A DNA stretch of 6,935 nucleotides from an uncultured Streptococcus sp. (GTDB lineage: Bacteria > Bacillota > Bacilli > Lactobacillales > Streptococcaceae): assembly GCA_902461025.1 (NCBI GenBank), contig CABPWC010000080.1:1-6935 (forward strand), in the 5' to 3' direction. This document shows positions 1 through 5,439 of the stretch, piece after piece (the first letter of the stretch is position 1; every line of letters begins with the position of its first letter). The position numbers and the translations under genes are program-made. Under the pieces are notes generated by a model, which was given only the letters and a program-made list of their open reading frames with translations, was not told the DNA's origin and ran no database searches.

Positions 1-153
1 GCAGTTGAAGCGCTCAAGAATGAGCTTCCAGAATTCACAGGTGGAGCAAATGCCGTTCAAGCCCTTAAGCATGAACTTCCAGAATTCACAGGCGGAGTAA
101 ATGCAGTCGAAGCAGCCAAAAACGAACTTCCGGAATATAAGGTTGAAGAAAAA
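1..153 (+). repeat. Three tandem 51-bp (17-residue) coding repeats in the surface-protein stalk
   Basis: Units lie at 1-51, 52-102 and 103-153. The encoded units begin AVEALKNELPEF, AVQALKHELPEF and AVEAAKNELPEY. The first two are nearly identical in DNA, and the third diverges after the LPE(F/Y) core (YKVEEK replaces FTGG), as expected for a degenerate terminal unit. The array begins at the window edge, so more units may lie upstream. Such repeats usually act as a wall-spanning stalk, and their number can vary between strains. Confidence 0.85.
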
Positions 154-327
154 CCGCTTGTCACTTTAGTAGCACAGCAAGACAAGACATATCAAGCTCC
201 AGCAGCTCAACCACAACAACCAACTCTCCCTGCAACAGGAAGTGAGGTTTCTACTCCTCTAGTATCTGTAGGAATGGTTGGAATGCTTCTCGGCTTGTTT
301 GGAATGGCTAAGAAAAAAGAAGATTAA
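1..327 (+). CDS. C-terminal end of an LPXTG cell-wall-anchored surface protein, probably a sialidase (5' end outside window)
   Basis: Frame 1 is open from the first base to a TAA at 325-327, giving the last 108 residues of a larger protein. In order it shows three 17-residue repeats (residues 1-51, core NELPEFTGG), a linker rich in Pro, Gln and Ala, the sortase A signal LPATG (about residues 76-80), a hydrophobic segment (SVGMVGMLLGLFGM) and the charged tail AKKKED. This is the standard layout of a Gram-positive cell-wall-anchored protein: sortase cleaves between T and G and links the protein to peptidoglycan. No catalytic domain is inside the window, so the enzyme type cannot be read directly. 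The sialidase call (NanA type) is inferred from the nanE-sat-lyase genes that follow and from similar repeat tails in mitis-group sialidases. Another surface glycosidase or adhesin remains possible. A strong terminator follows the stop, so it probably ends its own transcript. Confidence 0.8.
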   Translation, partial: AVEALKNELPEFTGGANAVQALKHELPEFTGGVNAVEAAKNELPEYKVEEKPLVTLVAQQDKTYQAPAAQPQQPTLPATGSEVSTPLVSVGMVGMLLGLFGMAKKKED

Positions 328-379
328 TGGCAACATTGAATCTAAAAAGTCTCTATAAAAAAGGTTTAGACTTATATTA

Positions 380-418
380 GAAGGGTCTGTAACGTTCATT
401 CGTTACAGGCTCTTTATT
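380..418 (+). terminator. Rho-independent terminator after the surface-protein gene
   Basis: A perfect 8-bp stem, CTGTAACG (387-394) with CGTTACAG (401-408), encloses a TTCATT loop. It is extended outward by about seven more pairs, including G-U pairs (380-386 with 409-415), and is followed by a T-rich stretch. It lies 53 bases after the stop and should separate the surface-protein transcript from nanE. Confidence 0.8.
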
Positions 419-485
419 TGCAGAAAGCGAAGATTCTAGTGAAAATAAGCGGATGGAAGGCGATTCAAAGTCGGGAATTTCTCCC

Positions 486-499
486 TGAAACTACTTTCA
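486..499. promoter_or_regulatory. Candidate NanR-type operator upstream of nanE (copy 1)
   Basis: TGAAACTACTTTCA is an imperfect palindrome (TGAAA and TTTCA half-sites around CTAC). The identical 14-mer recurs at 6099-6112, and in both places it ends exactly 56 bp before the -35 hexamer. RpiR-family regulators often bind TGAAA/TTTCA-type dyads, and pneumococcal NanR is an RpiR-family activator of nan genes. Assigning this site to NanR is inference. Here the dyad is extended by flanking CTCC and GGAG into a longer inverted repeat with one unpaired base. More half-sites follow (GTTTCA 509-514, TGAAAC 526-531). Confidence 0.55.
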
Positions 500-555
500 G
501 GAGATTCTGTTTCATAAAATTGTTTTGAAACTTCAATCTATTCTAGTACAAGTTA

Positions 556-570
556 TTGAAAGCGCTTTAA
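556..570. promoter_or_regulatory. cre site (CcpA operator) overlapping the nanE -35 box
   Basis: TTGAAAGCGCTTTAA matches the cre consensus WTGNAANCGNWNNCW at all but one fixed position (A instead of C near the end). Its first six bases are the -35 hexamer, so bound CcpA would block RNA polymerase directly. This implies catabolite repression of nanE and the genes read through from it. Confidence 0.8.
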
Positions 571-584
571 AAATGATATATAAT
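556..584 (+). promoter_or_regulatory. nanE promoter
   Basis: A -35 box TTGAAA (556-561), a 17-bp spacer and a perfect -10 box TATAAT (579-584) form a typical sigma-A promoter. Transcription should start near 591, about 28 bases before the nanE ATG. The -35 box lies within a cre site. Confidence 0.8.
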
Positions 585-618
585 AGGCTCATAAGAAAAA
601 AGAAAAGGAGGAAAGTAG

Positions 619-1317
619 ATGCCACAGATCAGTAAAGAAGCTTTGATTGAGCAGATTAAAGATGGAATCATCGTTTCTTGTCAGGCACTTCCTCATGAAC
701 CGCTTTATACAGAAGCGGGAGGTGTAATGCCCTTGCTAGTCAAAGCGGCTGAGCAGGGTGGAGCAGTCGGTATCCGAGCAAATAGTGTTCGGGATATTAA
801 GGAAATCAAAGAGGTCACAAATCTTCCGATTATCGGAATTATCAAACGTGATTATCCACCACAGGAACCATTCATCACTGCTACTATGAAAGAAGTTGAT
901 GAACTAGCGGCTCTAGATATTGAGGTGATTGCTCTTGATTGTACCAAGAGAGAACGCCATGATGGCTTGGAAATTCAAGAATTCATCCGTCAAATCAAAG
1001 AAAAATACCCAAATCAACTCTTGATGGCTGACACAAGTACCTTTGAAGAAGGGCTTACAGCAGTTGAAGCAGGAATTGACTTTGTTGGAACAACCTTGTC
1101 AGGCTACACATCTTACAGCCCGAAAGTGGATGGTCCAGACTTTGAATTGATTAAGAAACTTTGTGATGCAGGAGTAGACGTCATCGCAGAAGGTAAGATT
1201 CACACACCAGAACAGGCTAAGCAAATCCTAGGTTACGGAGTGCGAGGCATTGTAGTTGGTGGCGCTATTACTAGACCAAAAGAGATCACGGAACGATTTG
1301 TTGCGGGTCTCAAATAA
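619..1317 (+). CDS. nanE: N-acetylmannosamine-6-phosphate 2-epimerase
   Basis: NanE converts N-acetylmannosamine-6-phosphate to N-acetylglucosamine-6-phosphate in the cytoplasm, feeding sialic-acid carbon into amino-sugar catabolism. The 232-residue product has the usual family length and a TIM-barrel pattern. Recognisable blocks are SCQALPHEPLY (20-30), GIIKRDYP (73-80), ALDCTKRERHDG (105-116), MADTSTFEEG (136-145), AEGKIHTPEQA (190-200) and the phosphate-binding end VVGGAITRP (212-220). Lys76 in the IIKRDYP block is the probable catalytic lysine and Glu191 in the AEGK block the second active-site candidate; both rest on family alignment from memory. AAGGAGG (605-611) sits 7 bases before the ATG and settles the start. 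No terminator is seen before satA 116 bp downstream, so nanE and satA are probably co-transcribed. Confidence 0.97.
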   Translation: MPQISKEALIEQIKDGIIVSCQALPHEPLYTEAGGVMPLLVKAAEQGGAVGIRANSVRDIKEIKEVTNLPIIGIIKRDYPPQEPFITATMKEVDELAALDIEVIALDCTKRERHDGLEIQEFIRQIKEKYPNQLLMADTSTFEEGLTAVEAGIDFVGTTLSGYTSYSPKVDGPDFELIKKLCDAGVDVIAEGKIHTPEQAKQILGYGVRGIVVGGAITRPKEITERFVAGLK

Positions 1318-1359
1318 GACAATTAAAACACGAGGAGAGTGGTTGATTAGTAAAACAAA

Positions 1360-1374
1360 ATGTAAACGTATACA
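1360..1374. promoter_or_regulatory. cre site upstream of satA (full consensus match)
   Basis: ATGTAAACGTATACA fits every fixed position of WTGNAANCGNWNNCW and is nearly palindromic. It lies in the 116-bp gap between nanE and satA. It could repress a satA promoter directly or act as a roadblock to transcription arriving from nanE. Confidence 0.8.
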
Positions 1375-1388
1375 AAGTTGTCAATACT
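1360..1388 (+). promoter_or_regulatory. Weak candidate satA promoter within the cre region
   Basis: By analogy with the nanE and lyase promoters, the start of the cre site (ATGTAA, a poor -35 with 3 of 6 matches) is followed after 17 bp by AATACT (1383-1388), a fair -10. Other pairings, such as TTGATT at 1343 with TATACA at 1369, have poor spacing. satA may instead rely on read-through from nanE. Confidence 0.25.
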
Positions 1389-1391
1389 CAT

Positions 1392-1406
1392 TATCCGTTT
1401 CGGATA
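1392..1406 (+). other. Short perfect hairpin in the satA leader
   Basis: TATCCG and CGGATA form a 6-bp stem around a TTT loop, 15 bases before the satA Shine-Dalgarno sequence (AGGAG, 1422-1426). There is no T-tract after it, so it is not a terminator. A similar 6-bp, 3-base-loop hairpin sits at nearly the same place in the lyase leader (6215-6229), so both may protect the mRNA 5' end or space the ribosome site. Function is inferred. Confidence 0.4.
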
Positions 1407-1433
1407 CGCTTATCATCATTTAGGAGAATACTA

Positions 1434-2750
1434 ATGAAATTTAGAAAACTAGCTTGTACAGTACTTGCGGGTGCTGCTGTCCTATCTCTTGCTGCTTGTG
1501 GCAAATCAGACGCTAAAAAAGACGCTGCAAGTGATGCAGGACAAACTGAAATCACTTGGTGGGCTTTCCCAGTCTTCACTCAAGAAAAATCTGGTGACGG
1601 TGTAGGAACTTATGAAAAATCTATCATCGAAGCTTTCGAAAAAGCAAACCCAGATATCAAAGTTAAACTAGAAACAATCGACTTCAAATCTGGTCCAGAA
1701 AAAATCACGACAGCTATTGAAGCTGGAACTGCTCCAGATGTACTTTTCGATGCACCAGGTCGTATCATTAATTACGGTAAAAATGGTAAATTAGCTGAAT
1801 TGAATGACCTCTTTACAGATGAATTTGTTAAAGATGTTAACAATGAAAACATCATTCAAGCAAGTAAGGCTGGTGATAAAGCATACATGTATCCAATCAG
1901 TTCTGCACCATTCTACATGGCTATGAACAAGAAAATGTTGGAAGATGCTGGTGTAGCTAACCTTGTTAAAGAAGGTTGGACAACTGATGATTTTGAAAAA
2001 GTCTTGAAAGCACTTAAAGACAAAGGATACACTCCAGGTTCATTGTTCAGTTCTGGTCAAGGGGGAGACCAAGGAACACGTGCCTTCATTGCAAACCTTT
2101 ATGGAGCTTCTGTAACAGATAAAGATGTAACAAAATATACAACTGATGATCCTAAATTCGTCAAAGGTCTTGAAAAAGCAGCTAGCTGGATTAAAGACGG
2201 TTTGTTGAACAACGGTTCACAATTTGACGGTGGAGCAGACATCCAAAACTTTGCAAACGGTCAAACATCATACACAATCCTTTGGGCACCAGCTCAAAAC
2301 GGTATCCAAGCTAAACTTTTGGAAGCAAGTAAAGTTGAAGTGGTAGAAGTTCCATTCCCATCTGATTCTGGCAAACCAGCTCTTGAGTACCTTGTAAACG
2401 GATTTGCAGTATTTAACAACAAGGATGAAAAGAAAATTGCTGCAGCTAAGAAATTCATCCAATTCATCGCTGATGATAAAGAGTGGGGTCCTAAAGACGT
2501 AGTTCGTACAGGTGCCTTCCCAGTTCGTACTTCATTTGGTAAACTTTACGACGATAAACGTATGGAAACTATCAGTGGTTGGACTCAATACTACTCTCCA
2601 TACTACAACACAATCGACGGATTTGCTGAAATGAGAACTCTATGGTTCCCAATGCTTCAATCAGTATCTAATGGTGACGAAGAACCTGCTGCAGCTTTGA
2701 AAACATTCACTGAAAAAGCGAATGAAACAATCAAAAAAGCAGCTAAATAA
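1434..2750 (+). CDS. satA: Sialic acid ABC transporter substrate-binding lipoprotein SatA
   Basis: This is the extracellular sugar-binding component of the SatABC importer, anchored to the outer face of the membrane. The 438-residue product begins with a lipoprotein signal peptide: positive MKFRK, a hydrophobic stretch, and the lipobox LAAC ending at Cys22, which is lipidated after cleavage. A flexible Lys/Asp/Ala linker follows, then a family-1 extracellular solute-binding protein fold beginning at EITWWAFPVF (39-48), with the typical blocks AFEKANPDIKVK, TAPDVLFDAPGR and PFYMAMNKKML. Neighbouring satB, satC and nan genes point to sialic acid as ligand, as shown for the pneumococcal homologue; a related oligosaccharide cannot be excluded from sequence alone. 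AGGAG (1422-1426) lies 7 bases before the ATG. A terminator directly after the stop probably makes satA mRNA more abundant than satBC, as is usual for binding proteins. Confidence 0.93.
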   Translation: MKFRKLACTVLAGAAVLSLAACGKSDAKKDAASDAGQTEITWWAFPVFTQEKSGDGVGTYEKSIIEAFEKANPDIKVKLETIDFKSGPEKITTAIEAGTAPDVLFDAPGRIINYGKNGKLAELNDLFTDEFVKDVNNENIIQASKAGDKAYMYPISSAPFYMAMNKKMLEDAGVANLVKEGWTTDDFEKVLKALKDKGYTPGSLFSSGQGGDQGTRAFIANLYGASVTDKDVTKYTTDDPKFVKGLEKAASWIKDGLLNNGSQFDGGADIQNFANGQTSYTILWAPAQNGIQAKLLEASKVEVVEVPFPSDSGKPALEYLVNGFAVFNNKDEKKIAAAKKFIQFIADDKEWGPKDVVRTGAFPVRTSFGKLYDDKRMETISGWTQYYSPYYNTIDGFAEMRTLWFPMLQSVSNGDEEPAAALKTFTEKANETIKKAAK

Positions 2751-2773
2751 TAAGCCCTAAATAAAAAGTAAAA

Positions 2774-2824
2774 TCCCCCCTTTTCCCTGTGCACATCTGT
2801 GTACGAAAAGGGGGAGTTTTGTTT
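2774..2824 (+). terminator. Terminator/attenuator between satA and satB
   Basis: CCCCCTTTTC (2776-2785) pairs perfectly with GAAAAGGGGG (2805-2814). After a small bulge, GTGCAC (2789-2794) pairs with GTGTAC (2799-2804) around a 4-base loop. AGTTTTGTTT follows. This is a strong intrinsic terminator placed 25 bases after the satA stop. I see no clear satB promoter, so partial read-through would set the ratio of binding protein to permeases. Confidence 0.85.
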
Positions 2825-2829
2825 AAAAA

Positions 2830-2904
2830 ATGTAAGGAACTGACAGGTCAAAATTAAAATGAAGTTCTTACATAGGCTTTTCTTGGAAAAAATTTCATTT
2901 TGAT
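2830..2904 (+). other. Two overlapping inverted repeats in the satA-satB spacer
   Basis: Stem A: ATGTAAGGAACT (2830-2841) pairs with AGTTCTTACAT (2863-2873), 11 bp with one bulged G. Stem B: ATTAAAATGAA (2853-2863) pairs with TTCATTTTGAT (2894-2904), 11 bp including one G-U. The left arm of B lies in the loop of A and its right arm lies outside, so the two are mutually exclusive or could form a pseudoknot. They lie between the terminator and the satB ribosome site. No known riboswitch was recognised, and the A/T-rich composition raises the chance of coincidence for stem B. Confidence 0.4.
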
Positions 2905-2950
2905 TTTACATCAATGTCAGACAACAATCAAAAAAACAAAAACTATTTGA

Positions 2951-2966
2951 AAGTGAGGTGCCGACT
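2951..2966 (+). promoter_or_regulatory. satB: Ribosome binding site that decides the satB start
   Basis: AAGTGAGGTG (2951-2960) closely matches the 16S complement AAGGAGGTG. Its last three bases are an in-frame GTG (2958), which would make the start codon part of the Shine-Dalgarno itself and is implausible. The next in-frame GTG at 2967 lies 6 bases after the GAGGTG core, which is normal spacing. Confidence 0.75.
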
Positions 2967-3854
2967 GTGAAAGTCAATAAAATTCGCATGAGAGAAACAA
3001 TTGTTTCTTATGCCTTCTTAGCACCAGTATTAATCTTCTTTACCGTCTTCGTCCTAGCTCCAATGATCATGGGATTCATCACTAGTTTCTTTAACTACTC
3101 GATGACTAGCTTTGAGTTTGTGGGACTTGACAACTACATCCGCATGTTTAAAGACCCTGTCTTTACAAAATCTTTGATTAATACCGTAATCTTAGTTATC
3201 GGATCTGTACCAGTCGTTGTACTCTTCTCACTATTTGTGGCATCACAAACTTACCAACAAAATGCAGTTGCTAGATCCTTCTATCGTTTCGTATTCTTCC
3301 TTCCTGTTGTAACAGGTAGTGTTGCCGTAACGGTTGTATGGAAATGGATCTACGATCCTCTATCAGGTATTTTGAATTTCGTGCTTAAGTCAAGCCATAT
3401 CATTAGCCAAAACATTTCTTGGTTGGGTGATAAAAACTGGGCTTTGATGGCGATTATGATTATTCTTTTGACAACCTCAGTTGGTCAGCCAATCATCCTT
3501 TACATCGCTGCAATGGGTAATATTGATAACTCACTTGTAGAAGCGGCGCGTGTCGACGGAGCAACTGAGTTACAAGTTTTCTGGAAGATTAAATGGCCAA
3601 GCCTCCTTCCAACAACTCTTTATATCGCAATTATCACAACCATCAACTCATTCCAATGTTTCGCATTGATTCAGTTGTTGACATCTGGTGGTCCAAACTA
3701 TTCAACAAGTACACTTATGTACTACCTATACGAAAAAGCCTTCCAATTGACTGAATATGGCTATGCCAATACTATTGGTGTATTCTTGGCAGTTATGATC
3801 GCAATTGTCAGCTTTGTTCAATTTAAAGTACTTGGAAACGACGTAGAATATTAA
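2967..3854 (+). CDS. satB: Sialic acid ABC transporter permease SatB
   Basis: SatB is one of the two membrane subunits that form the channel of the SatABC importer. From the GTG at 2967 it has 295 residues, the usual length for MalF/UgpA-type sugar permeases. About six hydrophobic segments are visible, starting with SYAFLAPVLIFFTVFVLAPMI (roughly residues 14-34) and ending near residues 266-286. The cytoplasmic EAA loop, which contacts the ATPase, reads EAARVDGATELQVFWKIKWP (192-211), with the conserved EAA and following Gly (198) in place. The motif TSGGPNYST (239-247) is typical of this permease type. An upstream in-frame GTG at 2958 would add three residues but lies in the ribosome site. 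satC follows after 16 bp, so the two are translated from one mRNA. No ATPase gene lies nearby; pneumococcal SatABC is energised by the shared ATPase MsmK. Confidence 0.93.
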   Translation: MKVNKIRMRETIVSYAFLAPVLIFFTVFVLAPMIMGFITSFFNYSMTSFEFVGLDNYIRMFKDPVFTKSLINTVILVIGSVPVVVLFSLFVASQTYQQNAVARSFYRFVFFLPVVTGSVAVTVVWKWIYDPLSGILNFVLKSSHIISQNISWLGDKNWALMAIMIILLTTSVGQPIILYIAAMGNIDNSLVEAARVDGATELQVFWKIKWPSLLPTTLYIAIITTINSFQCFALIQLLTSGGPNYSTSTLMYYLYEKAFQLTEYGYANTIGVFLAVMIAIVSFVQFKVLGNDVEY

Positions 3855-3870
3855 TAGAAAGGAGACAGCT

Positions 3871-4710
3871 ATGCAATCTACACAAAAGAAACCTTTAACA
3901 GCCTTCACTGTTATTTCAACCATCTTCTTGCTTTTATTGACTGTACTCTTTATCTTTCCATTCTACTGGATTTTGACAGGTGCATTCAAATCACAACCAG
4001 ATACCATTATGATTCCACCACAATGGTTCCCTAAAGCTCCAACAATGGAGAACTTCCAACAATTGATGGTGCAAAACCCAGCCTTGCAATGGATGTGGAA
4101 CTCAGTCTTCATTTCATTGGTAACTATGTTCTTGGTTTGTGCAACTTCATCCCTAGCAGGTTATGTATTGGCTAAGAAACGTTTCTACGGTCAACGCATT
4201 CTCTTTGCAATCTTCATCGCTGCCATGGCTCTTCCAAAACAAGTTGTCCTTGTGCCATTGGTACGTATCGTCAACTTCATGGGAATCCATGACACTCTTT
4301 GGGCGGTTATCTTGCCTTTGATCGGATGGCCATTTGGGGTCTTCCTCATGAAACAGTTCAGTGAAAACATTCCAACAGAATTGCTCGAATCTGCTAAAAT
4401 CGATGGATGTGGTGAGATTCGTACTTTCTGGAGCGTAGCCTTCCCTATTGTGAAACCAGGATTTGCAGCTCTTGCAATCTTTACCTTCATCAATACATGG
4501 AATGACTACTTCATGCAGTTGGTTATGTTGACATCTCGTAACAACTTGACCATCTCACTAGGGGTTGCGACTATGCAGGCTGAGATGGCAACCAACTATG
4601 GTTTAATTATGGCAGGGGCTGCTCTTGCAGCGGTGCCAATCGTAACAGTCTTCCTTGTCTTCCAAAAATCCTTCACTCAAGGTATTACTATGGGAGCCGT
4701 TAAAGGTTAA
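3871..4710 (+). CDS. satC: Sialic acid ABC transporter permease SatC
   Basis: SatC is the second membrane subunit of the importer, of the MalG/UgpE type. The 279-residue product has about six membrane segments: residues 13-35, about 75-99, 108-131, 141-161, about 196-216 and 245-264. The EAA loop reads ESAKIDGCGEIRTFWSVAFP (173-192), with Ser at the second EAA position and the conserved Gly179 kept. NTWNDYFMQLVML (208-220) and the C-terminal FTQGITMGAVKG are family hallmarks. AAAGGAG (3858-3864) lies 6 bases before the ATG. The TAA stop directly abuts a BOX repeat, so this element was probably inserted at the very end of the gene without visibly truncating it. Confidence 0.93.
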   Translation: MQSTQKKPLTAFTVISTIFLLLLTVLFIFPFYWILTGAFKSQPDTIMIPPQWFPKAPTMENFQQLMVQNPALQWMWNSVFISLVTMFLVCATSSLAGYVLAKKRFYGQRILFAIFIAAMALPKQVVLVPLVRIVNFMGIHDTLWAVILPLIGWPFGVFLMKQFSENIPTELLESAKIDGCGEIRTFWSVAFPIVKPGFAALAIFTFINTWNDYFMQLVMLTSRNNLTISLGVATMQAEMATNYGLIMAGAALAAVPIVTVFLVFQKSFTQGITMGAVKG

Positions 4711-4815
4711 TACTCTGCGAAAATTGAATTCAAACCACGTCAGCGACTCCTTGCCGTACTCAAGTACAGCCTGCGGATTGCTTCCTAGTTTGCTCTTCAA
4801 TTTTAATTGAGAATA
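4711..4815. repeat. BOX element, boxA joined to boxC without boxB
   Basis: The left half (TACTCTGCGAAAATTG, then CAAACCACGTCAGCG and CTTGCCGTACT) matches my memory of boxA. The right half (CAGCCTGCGG, GCTTCCTAGTTTGCTC, ending in TTTTAATTGAGAATA) matches boxC. The boxB repeat normally in the middle is absent. The ends are inverted repeats: AAAATTGAA (4720-4728) pairs with TTCAATTTT (4796-4804), and TACTCT pairs mostly with the terminal AGAATA region. The A-C junction carries the dyad GTACT-CA-AGTAC (4756-4767). BOX elements are non-coding mobile repeats of S. pneumoniae and close relatives and can change expression of neighbouring genes. This one starts immediately after the satC stop. Confidence 0.85.
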
Positions 4816-4829
4816 GGAAAATCTATTTA

Positions 4830-4844
4830 TTGAAAACGATATAG
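4830..4844. promoter_or_regulatory. cre-like site upstream of the YhcH-family gene
   Basis: TTGAAAACGATATAG keeps the TGNAANCG core of cre but misses two fixed positions at its right end. It is followed by TATTAT (4845-4850), a reasonable -10 box, though no good -35 lies 16-18 bp upstream of it (TCTATT at 4822-4827 is weak). The same 14-mer ATTGAAAACGATAT (4829-4842) recurs at 6086-6099. Confidence 0.45.
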
Positions 4845-4846
4845 TA

Positions 4847-4936
4847 TTATAAGTGTCGACAAAATGGAGAGGAGTTGGTTACTTCATGAAGTTTTGTTTG
4901 ACACTTATAAACTTACTGGCTAGACATTTTGTGTCT
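4847..4936 (+). other. Structured leader of the YhcH-family gene
   Basis: TTATAAGTGTC (4847-4857) pairs perfectly with GACACTTATAA (4900-4910). After two more pairs and one bulge, the stem continues as CAAAAT (4860-4865) with GTTTTG (4891-4896), giving about 19 pairs. An inner hairpin GGAGT/ACTTC (4871-4875 / 4881-4885) fills the loop, and AGACA/TGTCT (4922-4926 / 4932-4936) follows. ACAAAATG (4859-4866) can alternatively pair with CATTTTGT (4925-4932), which would compete with the main stem. It may be a cis-acting RNA, a remnant of a small mobile repeat, or both; it matches no family I recognise. Confidence 0.45.
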
Positions 4937-4966
4937 GAAGATAACAATCAGGTAAAGGAAATTACT

Positions 4967-5419
4967 ATGATTTTTGATGATTTAAAAAACATTAGCTTTT
5001 ACAAGGGAATTCACCCAAATCTGGACAAGGCTATTGATTATCTCTATGAGCATCGTAAAGATACTTTTGAATTGGGTAAATACGATATTGATGGAGATAA
5101 GGTCTTCTTAGTTGTACAGGAAAATGTTCTCAACAAAGAAGAAAATGATCGCTTTGAGCACCATAAAAACTATGCAGACTTGCATTTGTTAGTTGAAGGA
5201 CATGAATATTCTAGTTACGGTTCTCGTGTAAAAGACGAGGCTGTAGCCTTTGACGAAGCTAGCGATATCGGCTTTGTTCATTGTCATGAACAATACCCAC
5301 TTTTATTGGGTTATCACAATTTTGCAGTCTTTTTCCCAGGTGAACCTCATCAGCCTAACGGTTATGCAGGTATGGAAGATACAGTTCGCAAATATTTATT
5401 TAAAATTTTAATCGATTAG
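4967..5419 (+). CDS. yhcH: YhcH/YjgK/YiaL-family cupin protein, probable sialic acid anomerase (NanQ-like)
   Basis: The 150-residue product belongs to the YhcH/YjgK/YiaL (DUF386) family of small beta-barrel proteins. The E. coli member YhcH, in the nan operon, has been described as the N-acetylneuraminate anomerase NanQ, which speeds sugar-ring interconversion. A matching role is likely here from family and context. Visible conserved blocks are FEHHKNYADLHLLVEGHE (63-80; candidate metal or substrate ligands His66, Asp71, His73, Glu80), FFPGEPHQPN (122-131, His128) and VRKYLFKI (140-147, Lys142). The chosen ATG has AAAGGAA (4954-4960) 6 bases upstream and gives the usual family length. The frame stays open upstream to a GTG at 4853 (38 extra residues), but that region is the structured leader and carries the candidate -10. 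The next gene starts 20 bp after the stop. Confidence 0.88.
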   Translation: MIFDDLKNISFYKGIHPNLDKAIDYLYEHRKDTFELGKYDIDGDKVFLVVQENVLNKEENDRFEHHKNYADLHLLVEGHEYSSYGSRVKDEAVAFDEASDIGFVHCHEQYPLLLGYHNFAVFFPGEPHQPNGYAGMEDTVRKYLFKILID

Positions 5420-5439
5420 TCAGTTAGGAGGAGCAAACA

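Noticed and set aside
347..373. AAGTCT/AGACTT inverted repeat as a first terminator after the surface-protein gene
   Set aside because: It is a 6-bp A/T-rich stem with a 15-base loop and no T-run; the much stronger hairpin at 380-418 explains termination.
1392..1406. Hairpin after nanE as a terminator
   Set aside because: The stem is only 6 bp and is followed by CGCTTATC with no T-tract, so it is unlikely to stop transcription.
2657..2851. Minus-strand open frame across the satA end and terminator
   Set aside because: It reads through the terminator stem and antisense satA, without ribosome site or recognisable protein features.
4191..4493. 100-codon open frame on the minus strand inside satC
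   Set aside because: It lies wholly antisense to a clear permease gene, has no ribosome site, and its translation shows no recognisable domain; it is a by-product of satC codon use.
4830..4850. TTGAAA at 4830-4835 as a -35 box for the yhcH promoter
   Set aside because: TATTAT at 4845 is only 9 bp away, and at 17 bp spacing the sequence is GTGTCG, so it does not make a normal promoter; the segment fits a cre-like site better.
4853..4966. N-terminal extension of the YhcH-family protein from GTG 4853 or ATG 4886
   Set aside because: GTG 4853 lies at the likely promoter -10 and in the first arm of the leader stem. ATG 4886 has its GAGGAG 11 bases away. ATG 4967 has a well-spaced AAAGGAA and gives the normal family length.
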